64,000 bases of DNA from Streptomyces griseofuscus (GTDB lineage Bacteria > Actinomycetota > Actinomycetes > Streptomycetales > Streptomycetaceae), in assembly GCF_014673495.1 (NCBI RefSeq), contig NZ_CP051006.1, positions 2,170,001 through 2,234,000 on the forward strand, in the 5' to 3' direction. Shown here in pieces: positions 8,712 to 16,663 of the stretch (position 1 is its first letter; each line of letters starts with the position of its first letter). Made by a program: the position numbers and the translations under genes. A model generated the notes under the pieces. That model was not told the origin of the DNA, made no database searches, and was given only the letters and a program-made list of their open reading frames with translations.

Positions 8712-9290
8712 ATGCAGCCCCTCATCGACAACGCCCGTAGTTTCGGCGACCGCCCCGAGGAGTTCGCCCGGCACGGCGCCGGACAGTCCCCGCAGGTCCT
8801 GTTCATCACCTGCTCCGACTCCCGGGTCGTCCCGGCCCTGATCACCGGCGCCCGCCCGGGCCAGCTGTTCGAGCTGCGCACGGCGGGCAACATCGTCCCG
8901 CCGCACACCTCCGCCCACCCCACCAGCGAGGCGGCCACCATCGAGTACGCCGTGGAGGTGCTCGGCGTCCGCGACATCGTGGTCTGCGGCCATTCGCACT
9001 GCGGCGCCGTCGGCGCGCTGGTGCGGGGCGACGACCTGACGGCCGTACCGGCCGTGCGCGACTGGCTGGCCCATGCCGCGCCCCGCCCCTCCGGCGCGCC
9101 GGAGGATCCGGAGGTCGCCGAGGCCGTGCAGTGCCATGTGCTGACCCAGCTGCTGCGGCTGCGCTCGTACCCCTGCGTGCAGCGGGGCCTCGCCGAGGGC
9201 CGACTGGGGCTGCACGGCTGGTACTACGAGGTGCACACCGGCGCGGTGCGGGCCCATCGAGCGGAGACCGACACCTTCGAATCCCTCTGA
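8712..9290 (+). CDS. Beta-class carbonic anhydrase
   Basis: The enzyme interconverts CO2 and bicarbonate. The 192-residue cytosolic protein has all beta-class zinc ligands: Cys34 in the CSDSR motif (with the Asp36-Arg38 dyad), His94 and Cys97 in GHSHCGA. The RTAGN motif of the active-site cleft is also present. The ATG at 8712 (MQPLIDNARS) fits family N-termini. A TTG at 8676 would add twelve residues with no support. A GAGAGG lies about 14 bases upstream of the chosen start, somewhat far. No SulP transporter domain is fused or adjacent. Confidence 0.93.
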   Translation: MQPLIDNARSFGDRPEEFARHGAGQSPQVLFITCSDSRVVPALITGARPGQLFELRTAGNIVPPHTSAHPTSEAATIEYAVEVLGVRDIVVCGHSHCGAVGALVRGDDLTAVPAVRDWLAHAAPRPSGAPEDPEVAEAVQCHVLTQLLRLRSYPCVQRGLAEGRLGLHGWYYEVHTGAVRAHRAETDTFESL

Positions 9291-9374
9291 TCCACCGGGC
9301 ACGGATCCCGCATGGCCAAAATAGGCATATCGTGGCATTGACGGATGAATCAGACCTCTGGTGAGGAGGTCGTC

Positions 9375-10322
9375 ATGCTCCAGGAGCTGGTGGGGGCGAT
9401 CGTCGCGCTGGTCTGCGTCGCCCTGGTGTACACGGGGATGGCGGCCCGCGTGGTCAAGCAGTACGAGCGCGGGGTGCTGTTCCGGCTCGGCCGGGTCGCC
9501 GGTGAGGTACGGCCGCCGGGCCTCACGCTGATCATTCCCTTCGTGGACCGGCTGGCGAAGGTCAATATGCAGATCGTCACGCTGCCGATCCCCGCCCAGG
9601 AGGGCATCACCCGCGACAACGTCACCGTGCGCGTGGACGCGGTCGTCTACTTCCGGGTGGTCGACGCGACGAGCGCGCTGGTGAAGGTCGAGGACTACAA
9701 GTTCGCCGTCTCACAGATGGCGCAGACCTCGCTGCGTTCGATCATCGGCAAGAGCGACCTGGACGATCTGCTCTCCAACCGCGAGCAGCTCAACCAGGGC
9801 CTGGAGCTGATGATCGACAGCCCGGCCGTGGGCTGGGGCATCCAGGTGGACCGGGTCGAGATCAAGGATGTCTCGCTGCCCGACACGATGAAGCGGTCCA
9901 TGGCCCGCCAGGCCGAGGCGGACCGGGAGCGCCGGGCCCGGATCATCAACGCCGACGCCGAACTCCAGGCGTCCAAGAAGCTCGCCGAGGCCGCCCAGCA
10001 GATGTCCGGCACCCCGGCCGCGCTCCAGCTGCGCCTGCTCCAGACGGTGATGGCCGTCTCCGCGGAGAAGAACTCCACCCTGGTCCTGCCGATCCCGGTG
10101 GAACTGCTGCACTTCCTGGAGCGCGGCAACCGGCCGGACACACCGCCCACCGAGGGCACGGCACACCAGACCCCGGAGCAGCCCCCCAAGGAGATCACCC
10201 CCGAGGAGACCACCCCGAACGGCGACCTGACACAAGCCCCGGATCTGAACGGCGCCCCCGGCCCCGAGATCGGCCGCCACCACCTCACGCCGAACCCCGG
10301 AGGAGGCTCGCGCAGCGACTAG
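9375..10322 (+). CDS. SPFH/stomatin-like (slipin) membrane protein
   Basis: The 315-residue member of the SPFH (band 7) family begins with one membrane helix (LVGAIVALVCVALVYTGMAARV), followed by the band-7 core (YERGVLFRLGRVAGEVRPPGL through about residue 180). A charged coiled-coil region (RQAEADRERRARIINADAELQASKKLAEAA) and a Pro/Glu/Thr-rich tail of about 70 residues follow. Such proteins oligomerise on membranes and scaffold proteases or microdomains. No NfeD partner gene is adjacent. The ATG at 9375 was chosen for its strong GAGGAGG site; an ATG at 9345 lies upstream of that site. Confidence 0.92.
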   Translation: MLQELVGAIVALVCVALVYTGMAARVVKQYERGVLFRLGRVAGEVRPPGLTLIIPFVDRLAKVNMQIVTLPIPAQEGITRDNVTVRVDAVVYFRVVDATSALVKVEDYKFAVSQMAQTSLRSIIGKSDLDDLLSNREQLNQGLELMIDSPAVGWGIQVDRVEIKDVSLPDTMKRSMARQAEADRERRARIINADAELQASKKLAEAAQQMSGTPAALQLRLLQTVMAVSAEKNSTLVLPIPVELLHFLERGNRPDTPPTEGTAHQTPEQPPKEITPEETTPNGDLTQAPDLNGAPGPEIGRHHLTPNPGGGSRSD

Positions 10323-10331
10323 CGTGCGGGC

Positions 10332-10793
10332 ATGCGCAAGAGCTCGGTGACGGCGGCGACCGTCCTGACCGCCGCCACGGGCCGCGGAGGCGGCACCGGC
10401 GACGCGACCGGTGCAGCCTCCCCCACCGGCAGGACGGTCACGACGACCCCGGCCGCCGCCCGCCGCTTCACCTATGACGGCGCGGACGTCTCGCCCCCGA
10501 TCGACCTCGCCGGAGTACCCGCGGACACCCGCGCCCCAGGGCGGTGCGGGATCTCGACGCGCCGGGCGGCACCTTCACCCACTGGCTGCTCCGAGACCCC
10601 GACGCGGGCACCCGCCGACTGCCCGCCGCACGGCGACCGCCCGCACCGCCACGTCCTCACGGTCTACGCCACCGACCGCCACCCACCCCTCTCCCCCGAC
10701 GCGTCCTCCGGCGCCTCCCTCGACGACCTGCGGCGCGCCCTGGTCGGCCACAGCCTCGCCACCGGCACCCTGACCGGCCGCCACGGACGCTGA
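10332..10793 (+). pseudogene. Frameshifted PEBP (YbhB/YbcL, Raf-kinase-inhibitor-like) family gene
   Basis: Segments of a phosphatidylethanolamine-binding-protein-family protein are split over two frames. Frame 3 gives FTYDGADVSPPIDLAGVPADTR. At about base 10540 the frame changes to 2, which gives VRDLDAPGGTFTHWLL, the family's metal/anion-site segment. Frame 3 then resumes with DCPPHGDRPHRHVLTVYATD and the closing LVGHSLATGTLTGRHGR. A few residues of the strand before RDLDAPGG and most of the loop before CPPHGDRPH are lost. The N-terminus is signal-peptide-like but weak. A TAGCGT -10 box lies six bases before the ATG at 10332. With two frame changes and shortened loops the gene is probably dead. 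Confidence 0.75.
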
Positions 10794-10865
10794 ACGGACC
10801 CCGGGCTGGCGTGTCGGGTGCCCGGCGACGCACCATCGAAGGACGCCGAGCCGGAAGGGACGCCC

Positions 10866-11708
10866 GTGGCGAAACGAGATCTGCGGCGCCTGCTGCGCCT
10901 GTCACCGGGCGAGACCGTCGACCTGGCCGCACACGACCCGGCGGCCACCCCGGGCGCCCCCGGCGACAAACATGCCTCGCTCGCCGACGCCGAACGCATG
11001 GGCGAGGAACTGGCCGAACTCCAGGAGCGGCTGTGGGCGGCGGGCACCGCGGGCGACCGGCGCCGGGTGCTGCTGGTGCTCCAGGGGATGGACACCAGCG
11101 GCAAGGGCGGCACCGTCAAGCATGTGATCGGCCACCTCAACCCCTCGGGCTGTCGTATCCGGGCCTTCAAGGCACCCACCGCCGAGGAGCTGCGGCACGA
11201 CTTCCTGTGGCGGGTGCGGCAGGCGCTCCCGCAGCCCGGCGAGATCGGCATCTTCGACCGCTCGCACTACGAGGACGTCCTGGTCGCCCGCGTCCGGCGC
11301 CTGGTGCCGGCCGCCGCGATCGGCAGCCGCTACGGCCTGATCAACGACTTCGAACGCGCCCTCACCGAGGAGGGCGTGACCGTGGTCAAGTGCTTCCTCC
11401 ATCTGTCCTACGAGGAGCAGCGCCGCCGCCTGCTGCGCCGCCTCGACCGCCCGGACAAACGCTGGAAGTTCGCCCCCTCCGACATCGACGAGCGCGCCCT
11501 GTGGCCCGCCTACCAGCAGGCGTACGAGCTGGCCCTCGAACACTGCGCCGCCCCGCCCTGGTATGTGGTCCCCGCCGACCACAAGTGGTACCGGAACTGG
11601 GCCGTCGGCCGCCTTCTCCTCGAACACCTGCGGGAACTGGACCCCGAGTATCCGCAGTCCCCGTTCGATCTGGCCGAGTGCCGGGAGCGGCTGCTGAAGG
11701 AGACGTGA
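10866..11708 (+). CDS. ppk2: Polyphosphate kinase 2 family protein
   Basis: PPK2 enzymes phosphorylate nucleoside mono- or diphosphates with inorganic polyphosphate. The 280-residue single-domain protein has the Walker A-like GMDTSGKGGTVKH, the Walker B-like FDRSHYEDVLVARV with the catalytic Asp-Arg, and the lid-region RRLLRRLDRPDKRWKF. The tail APPWYVVPADHKWYRNWAV is typical of the family. The single-domain form fits class I or III; the exact nucleotide preference cannot be read. The GTG at 10866 has GGAAGGGA just upstream. An upstream in-frame start at 10818 is less likely. Confidence 0.92.
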   Translation: MAKRDLRRLLRLSPGETVDLAAHDPAATPGAPGDKHASLADAERMGEELAELQERLWAAGTAGDRRRVLLVLQGMDTSGKGGTVKHVIGHLNPSGCRIRAFKAPTAEELRHDFLWRVRQALPQPGEIGIFDRSHYEDVLVARVRRLVPAAAIGSRYGLINDFERALTEEGVTVVKCFLHLSYEEQRRRLLRRLDRPDKRWKFAPSDIDERALWPAYQQAYELALEHCAAPPWYVVPADHKWYRNWAVGRLLLEHLRELDPEYPQSPFDLAECRERLLKET

Positions 11709-11738
11709 GCCGACCCCGGCCCGGGGTACCCGGCCGCC

Positions 11739-13301
11739 ATGCGCAAGGTCACCGAGTCGTACTGGCTGGACACCGCACCTGGTCCCGCCCATCCCGCCCT
11801 CGCCGAGGACATCGAGGCCGACGCGGCCGTGATCGGCGCCGGGATGGCCGGGATAAGCACCGCGTACGAACTGGCCAGAGCCGGGCTGCGGGTCGTCGTA
11901 CTGGAGGCCGGGCGGGTGGCGGCCGGGGTCACCGGGCACACCACGGCCAAGCTGACCGCCCAGCACACCCTGATCTACGACCGGCTGCGGCACACCCGCG
12001 GGCCCGAGGGGGCGCGGCTGTACGCCCGTTCGCAGTCCGAGGCGATCGCGCACGCGGCGGACCTGGTGGCCGAGCTGGGCATCGACTGCGAGTGGGAGAC
12101 CCGGGACGCGTACACCTATGTACGGGACCCGGAGCGGGCGGACGAGGTGCGGACGGAGGCACGGGCCGCGCGGGAGGCGGGCCTGGACGCGTCGTTCACG
12201 ACCGAGACAGGGCTGCCGTTCCCGGTGGCGGGCGCGGTGCGGGTGACCGGGCAGGCGCAGTACCACCCGGTGAAATACCTGCGGGCGCTCACCGAGGACC
12301 TGATCGCGCGCGGCGGCCGGGTGTACGAGGGGACCCGGGTCGTCGGCCTGGACGAGGGCGGCACCTCCGGACCCTGCCGGCTCACGACCGAGACGGGCCG
12401 TACCGTCACCGCCCGGGATGTCGTCGTCGCCACGCACTACCCGGTGTTCGACCGCGCCCTGCTGTTCGCCCGGCTGCATCCGCGCCGGGAACTGGTCGTC
12501 GCCGGGCCGCTGGGCGAGGGGCCCGACCCCGGGGGCATGTACATCACGCCCGAGGAGAACACCCGTTCGGTGCGGACAGCGCCGTACGACGGCGGGCGGC
12601 TGCTCGTGGTCACCGGGCAGCACTTCACGCCGGGGACCGGAGATCCGGGCGCCGCTCTCGACGGGCTCGCCGCGTGGGCCGAGCGGCACTTCCCCGGGGT
12701 GCGCCTCGACCGTGCCTGGGCCACCCAGGACAACGACGCCACCGACACCGTGCCACTGGTCGGCCCGCTGCACCCGGGCGCCCGGCACACCTATGTGGCC
12801 ACGGGCTTCGGCGGCTGGGGCCTGAGCGGCGGCATCATGGCCGGGCTGCTGCTCACCGCGCTGATCACCGGCCGGGACAGCCCCTGGCGGGAGCTGTACG
12901 ACCCCCGGCGCCTGAAGTCTGTGGTGCGCGAGGCGCCCGCGCTGCTCAGGACGCAGGCCGAGGTGGCCCGGCACTTCGTCGGCGACCGACTGAAGCCGCC
13001 GGTCGACCTCGACGAACTGGAGCCGGGCGACGGCGCGCTGGTCCGGGCCGGTGAGCAGCGGCTCGCCGTGCACCGCGACGACGCGGGCGCGCTGCACGCC
13101 GTCTCGGCCCGCTGCACCCATCTGGGCTGCCTGGTCGCCTTCAACCGCGCCGAACGCGCCTGGGAATGCCCCTGCCACGGCTCCCGATTCGATGTCGACG
13201 GGCGGGTGCTCCAGGGGCCCGCGGTACGGCCGTTGGAGCAGCGGGACCTCGAATCGACCCCGAGCGTGGCGGCGGACGACCCGGAGCGGGACGCCGAGTG
13301 A
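11739..13301 (+). CDS. FAD-dependent oxidoreductase with C-terminal Rieske [2Fe-2S] domain
   Basis: The 520-residue protein joins a DAO/glycine-oxidase-like flavin domain to a Rieske domain. The N-terminal Rossmann motif is VIGAGMAGISTAYELARAGLRVVVLEAG (about residues 33-60), and a late GFGGWGLSGGIMAG closes the FAD fold. The C-terminus has CTHLGC (Cys459, His461) and CPCHGS (Cys477, His480), the iron-sulfur ligands, plus the two extra cysteines that form the disulfide in bc1-type Rieske proteins. No signal peptide is visible. Relatives (YhfW/SCO-type) have unknown substrates. It begins 30 bases after ppk2 on the same strand. Confidence 0.9.
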   Translation: MRKVTESYWLDTAPGPAHPALAEDIEADAAVIGAGMAGISTAYELARAGLRVVVLEAGRVAAGVTGHTTAKLTAQHTLIYDRLRHTRGPEGARLYARSQSEAIAHAADLVAELGIDCEWETRDAYTYVRDPERADEVRTEARAAREAGLDASFTTETGLPFPVAGAVRVTGQAQYHPVKYLRALTEDLIARGGRVYEGTRVVGLDEGGTSGPCRLTTETGRTVTARDVVVATHYPVFDRALLFARLHPRRELVVAGPLGEGPDPGGMYITPEENTRSVRTAPYDGGRLLVVTGQHFTPGTGDPGAALDGLAAWAERHFPGVRLDRAWATQDNDATDTVPLVGPLHPGARHTYVATGFGGWGLSGGIMAGLLLTALITGRDSPWRELYDPRRLKSVVREAPALLRTQAEVARHFVGDRLKPPVDLDELEPGDGALVRAGEQRLAVHRDDAGALHAVSARCTHLGCLVAFNRAERAWECPCHGSRFDVDGRVLQGPAVRPLEQRDLESTPSVAADDPERDAE

Positions 13302-13390
13302 GCCCCGGGGCGCCCCTGAGCCGACCGCCGCGCGGGTGACCGTACCGCCGCGCCACGGGACATATCGCCATACAAACGATCAAACAGTCC

Positions 13391-13396
13391 TACGTT
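13391..13396 (+). promoter_or_regulatory. -10 box for the deacetylase gene (leaderless)
   Basis: TACGTT ends six bases before the GTG at 13403, and there is no ribosome site. This suggests a leaderless transcript. Confidence 0.45.
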
Positions 13397-13402
13397 CGTA
13401 CG

Positions 13403-14257
13403 GTGATCCCACTAGTACGCCGTATGACCGCCGTTTGTGCTCTGGGCGCGGCTCTCGCCGCCTGCGGAACCGCGGGCCCCACGGGCAGCACCCGCCCGGC
13501 CCCGGCCAAGTCCCCCGTCTCCGCCTCCCCGTCCGCCACCCGCCCGCCCGTGCTCTCCCCGGGCCCCGGCGGCATCACCCCGGTCTTCGAACACGGCCCG
13601 CGCGACAAGGGCAAGATCGTGGCGTTGACCTTCGACGCCGACATGACCGCCGACGAGGGGCCCCGCGCCGCCTCCGGCGAGCACTTCGACAACCCCGGTC
13701 TGATCGGCGCCCTGCGAACGCTGAAGGTGCCCGCGACCATCTTCATGACCGGCCGGTGGGCCGAGGAGTACCCGGACGAGGCCCGCAGTCTCGGGGACGA
13801 CCCGCGGTTCGAGGTCGCCAACCACTCCTACAGCCACTACGCGTTCACCCCGAGCTGCTACGGACTGCCGACCATGGACGCGGAACACGGCCGCGCGGAC
13901 GTCGAGCGGGCGTACACCGCCTTCCGCAAGGCGGGCCTGCGCAACGCGCTGCCGTACCTCCGTTTCCCCGGCGGCTGTTACGACCAGCAGACGCTGCGCG
14001 CGTTCAGCGGGCTCGGGGTGACCGCGATCCAGTGGGACGTGGTGAGCGGGGACGCGTTCGCCACGGACGCCGACGCGGTGACCAAGCAGGTGCTGGACGG
14101 GGTGCGGCCCGGCTCGGTGGTCATCATGCACTGCACCCGCAGCGCCGCCCCGACCACCGAGCAGGTCGTCCGTACCGTCGTACCGGAGCTGCGCAAGCGC
14201 GGCTACACGTTCGTGAAGGTCTCCCAGATGATCGCCGCGAGCCAGGGCCACCGCTGA
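13403..14257 (+). CDS. Lipoprotein polysaccharide deacetylase (NodB/CE4 family)
   Basis: The 284-residue exported protein has a signal ending in the lipobox LAAC (lipid Cys21), a Pro/Ser/Thr-rich linker to about residue 55 and a NodB-homology domain. The first catalytic motif reads LTFDADMT (Asp78, Asp80) instead of the textbook TFDDG. The metal-binding His pair is present in NHSYSHYAF (His141, His145), followed by LRFPGGCYD and the late VVIMHC motif. It probably removes acetyl groups from cell-wall or chitin-like glycans at the cell surface, but the altered motif leaves activity open. Confidence 0.88.
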   Translation: MIPLVRRMTAVCALGAALAACGTAGPTGSTRPAPAKSPVSASPSATRPPVLSPGPGGITPVFEHGPRDKGKIVALTFDADMTADEGPRAASGEHFDNPGLIGALRTLKVPATIFMTGRWAEEYPDEARSLGDDPRFEVANHSYSHYAFTPSCYGLPTMDAEHGRADVERAYTAFRKAGLRNALPYLRFPGGCYDQQTLRAFSGLGVTAIQWDVVSGDAFATDADAVTKQVLDGVRPGSVVIMHCTRSAAPTTEQVVRTVVPELRKRGYTFVKVSQMIAASQGHR

Positions 14258-14260
14258 CGC

Positions 14261-14932
14261 TCAGGGTGTTCTGCGGGCGGTGAGCGCGCAGGCCGCGGCG
14301 AAGGCCGCGGCCGCGAGCAGGGCCGCCCCGGCGAGCGGCAGCAGCGGCACCGGCACCCGGCCGGACTGCGAACCGGTGACCAGGCCGCTGACCGCGGCCT
14401 GCGCCGGGGAGCCCGCGAGCACCGTCGCCATCAGCGCGCCCAGCAGCATCGCGGGCACCGCGCGCCCGGCGGAGCGCAGCAGCGGCCAGTGGGTGAGGGC
14501 GCCCACGGCCGCGCCGAGCAGCGCGCAGGCGTACGCGGCCGCAAGACCGGCCGCGCCGGCGCCCAGGCGATCCACCCTGACCCGGGCGCCGTTGCTCGCC
14601 GGGTCGCTGATCAGGGTGACGACGAGCGTCGCCGCCGTACCGAGGACGGCCGCGGCGAGCAGCGCCGTCAGCAGACACGCGAGGTGCGCCCGCGCGGGTC
14701 CGTGCGGCGCGGCCACGACGGCACGGGCGGCGGGCGGCTCCCCGGTGACACAGATCCGCACCAGCCAGGCGGCCACCGGCAGCAGCCCGGCGGCCGCGTA
14801 CCCGAGCGAGTCCAGCACCGGCTGCCCGCCCTGCACCCCGACCCCCAGGAACGCGGCGTACAGGATCACCGGAGCCAGCCACCGCTGCGAGCGCAGCAGC
14901 AGTTCGACGTGATAACGCAGGAGTGCGCTCAT
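14261..14932 (-). CDS. ABC transporter membrane subunit (small, exporter-like)
   Basis: The 223-residue, Ala/Leu/Gly-rich protein has about six predicted membrane helices, beginning RWLAPVILYAAFLGVGVQGG and ending LAGAALLAAAAFAAACALTARR. No EAA loop is visible, so it is not a binding-protein-dependent importer subunit; an ABC-2-like exporter subunit fits. The ATG at 14932 overlaps the stop of the ATPase gene (14929-14932). Substrate unknown. It converges tail-to-tail on the deacetylase gene with three bases between. Confidence 0.75.
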   Translation of the reverse strand: MSALLRYHVELLLRSQRWLAPVILYAAFLGVGVQGGQPVLDSLGYAAAGLLPVAAWLVRICVTGEPPAARAVVAAPHGPARAHLACLLTALLAAAVLGTAATLVVTLISDPASNGARVRVDRLGAGAAGLAAAYACALLGAAVGALTHWPLLRSAGRAVPAMLLGALMATVLAGSPAQAAVSGLVTGSQSGRVPVPLLPLAGAALLAAAAFAAACALTARRTP

Positions 14933-15807
14933 ACCCGGCTCCGGGGGTCGAGGGGTGGCCCGGCGGTGCCGGCGGGTGGTGCGACGCTGACGACATGCCA
15001 GGGCGGGCTGGTCGCGAGCAGGGTGCGCAGCAGGACGTCGGAGTGGGAGGCGGGGACGGTCAGCCGGTGGCGGCCGGGACCTGTCTCCTCGGCGGTGGTG
15101 ACGAGCCGTGCCGCGTCGGGCGGCAGCTGCCCGCCGCCTTGTACGACGATGACGGCGAGCGCCCCGGCAGCCGGACCGCCGCCACCCGCACCGGACTTGA
15201 GCCCGCCTTCGATCACGGTGTACGTCGCGTCCGGCGCCCCCGCGAGCCGTCGCGGGTCGTGGTCCACGAAGACGACGGCGCCGCCCGCGGCGGTCCGCTC
15301 GGCCACCGCCCGCTCCAGCTCGTCCCGCGCGTCCGCGTCGAGCCCGGTCCACGCCTCGTCCAGGACCAGCAGCTCGGGATCGGCGAGCAGCGCCTGTGCG
15401 ACGGCGATCTTCTGGCTGCTGCCCTTGGACAGCCGCGCCATCGGCGTGCCGGCGTACGCGGCCGCCCCGAACCGCTCCAGCCAGGCCCCGGCGGCGCGGG
15501 CGGCGGAGGCGCGGGACAGGCCGTGGACGGTGCCGAGCCGGGTCAGGTATCCGGCGGCCGTGAAGGGCAGCGCGGACGGGAACCGCTCCGGCACATAGGC
15601 GGTGCGGGGGCGGCCGGTGATCCGGCCCTCGGTGGGCGCGTCGAGCCGGGCGAGCAGGCGCAGCAGGGTCGATTTCCCGGTGCCGTTCGCCCCCTCTATC
15701 CGGGTCAGGGTGCCGGGGGCGATGGTGAGGTCGACGCCTCGTAACACCCAGGGGCCGCGGACGCCGTAGCGGCGGCCCACGGCGGTCAGTCGCAGGTCAC
15801 GGTGCAT
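14929..15807 (-). CDS. ABC transporter ATP-binding protein (exporter-type)
   Basis: The 292-residue ATPase has Walker A (GANGTGKSTLL), a degenerate signature (LSKGSSQK), Walker B (LLVLDEAWTGLD) and the switch His in FVDHD. After about residue 215 comes an extra C-terminal domain of about 75 residues (LAVIVVQGGGQLPPDAARLV through PASHSDVLLRTLL), reminiscent of a regulatory appendix. It is translationally coupled to the membrane protein at 14261-14932. No permease or binding protein of an importer is present, so export is more likely. Confidence 0.85.
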   Translation of the reverse strand: MHRDLRLTAVGRRYGVRGPWVLRGVDLTIAPGTLTRIEGANGTGKSTLLRLLARLDAPTEGRITGRPRTAYVPERFPSALPFTAAGYLTRLGTVHGLSRASAARAAGAWLERFGAAAYAGTPMARLSKGSSQKIAVAQALLADPELLVLDEAWTGLDADARDELERAVAERTAAGGAVVFVDHDPRRLAGAPDATYTVIEGGLKSGAGGGGPAAGALAVIVVQGGGQLPPDAARLVTTAEETGPGRHRLTVPASHSDVLLRTLLATSPPWHVVSVAPPAGTAGPPLDPRSRV

Positions 15808-15919
15808 GGGGCCATTCTTCTTCAGGCGTCATGCCGGGCGGGGAGGGTCCTCGCGATGTGGGACGCGCGCCGGTCGTACGCCGGTCGCACGCTGTAGGAC
15901 GTGCATTCCGGGGCGCGCG

Positions 15920-15949
15920 TTGATCGGGACGCGGGCGGCTTCGTAGGGT
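15920..15949 (+). promoter_or_regulatory. HrdB-like promoter for the peptidyl-tRNA hydrolase gene
   Basis: TTGATC at 15920-15925 and TAGGGT at 15944-15949 are separated by 18 bases. The GTG start follows eight bases after the -10 box, so the transcript is probably leaderless. This is the best-formed -35/-10 pair among the leaderless genes here. Confidence 0.55.
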
Positions 15950-15957
15950 GGCCCCTC

Positions 15958-16662
15958 GTGAGCGATGTTCCGATCCCCGCCGAGAGCCCCCTTCCGTCCC
16001 CGCGCGACGAGGCCCCGCAGTACGTGCTGCCCCTCGTCGTCCGCCTCGAACGCGATGCGCCGCCCGCCCGCACCGACGCCCTGGAGACGTCCGCGCGGGC
16101 GGTTCTGACGCTGCTCGGCGACGAACGGGCCCTCGGCGAGGGTGAGTGGGCCGAGGCCGTACGGAACTGGGAGGACGCCCGGATCCGCAAGGTGGTCCGG
16201 CGGGCCCGGGGCGCGGAGTGGCGGCGCGCCGGGACGCTGCCCGGGATCACGGTGACCGGCAGATCCGCGGAGGTACGGGTCTTCCCGCCGATCCCTCTGG
16301 ACGGCTGGCCCAAGGACCTGGCCAAGCTCCAGGTCTCCGGCACCGAACTGGCCGACCCCGAGCCCCCGTCCGACCCCGACCGCACCGCCCCCGTCCTGTG
16401 GCTCAACCCGGACCTCGCGATGTCCGCGGGCAAGACCATGGCCCAGACCGGCCACGCCGCCCAACTCGCCTGGTGGGCCCTGCCCGACACGGCCCGCACC
16501 GCCTGGCGCGCCGCCGGCTACCCCCTCTCCGTCCGCACCGCCACCCCCGCCGAATGGACCCGCCTCACCCACAGCGGACTGCCGCTGGTCCGCGACGCCG
16601 GTTTCACGGAGATCGCTCCAGGTTCGTGCACGGTGGTGGCGGATCATCCGGCGTTGCGCTGA
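15958..16662 (+). CDS. Pth2-type peptidyl-tRNA hydrolase family protein
   Basis: The 234-residue protein has a C-terminal half that matches the Pth2 fold: the strand-helix LWLNPDLAMSAGKTMAQTGHAAQLAWW contains the family's conserved Lys, Gln and His positions, and the tail GLPLVRDAGFTEIAPGSCTVVA ends the fold. The N-terminal approximately 110 residues (YVLPLVVRLERDAPPARTDALE through WEDARIRKVVRRARG) are an actinobacterial extension. Pth2 frees tRNA from stalled peptidyl-tRNA, but this long form may have another role. The GTG at 15958 is set by the promoter spacing; an in-frame GTG at 15901 is possible. Confidence 0.82.
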   Translation: MSDVPIPAESPLPSPRDEAPQYVLPLVVRLERDAPPARTDALETSARAVLTLLGDERALGEGEWAEAVRNWEDARIRKVVRRARGAEWRRAGTLPGITVTGRSAEVRVFPPIPLDGWPKDLAKLQVSGTELADPEPPSDPDRTAPVLWLNPDLAMSAGKTMAQTGHAAQLAWWALPDTARTAWRAAGYPLSVRTATPAEWTRLTHSGLPLVRDAGFTEIAPGSCTVVADHPALR

Positions 16663-16663
16663 C

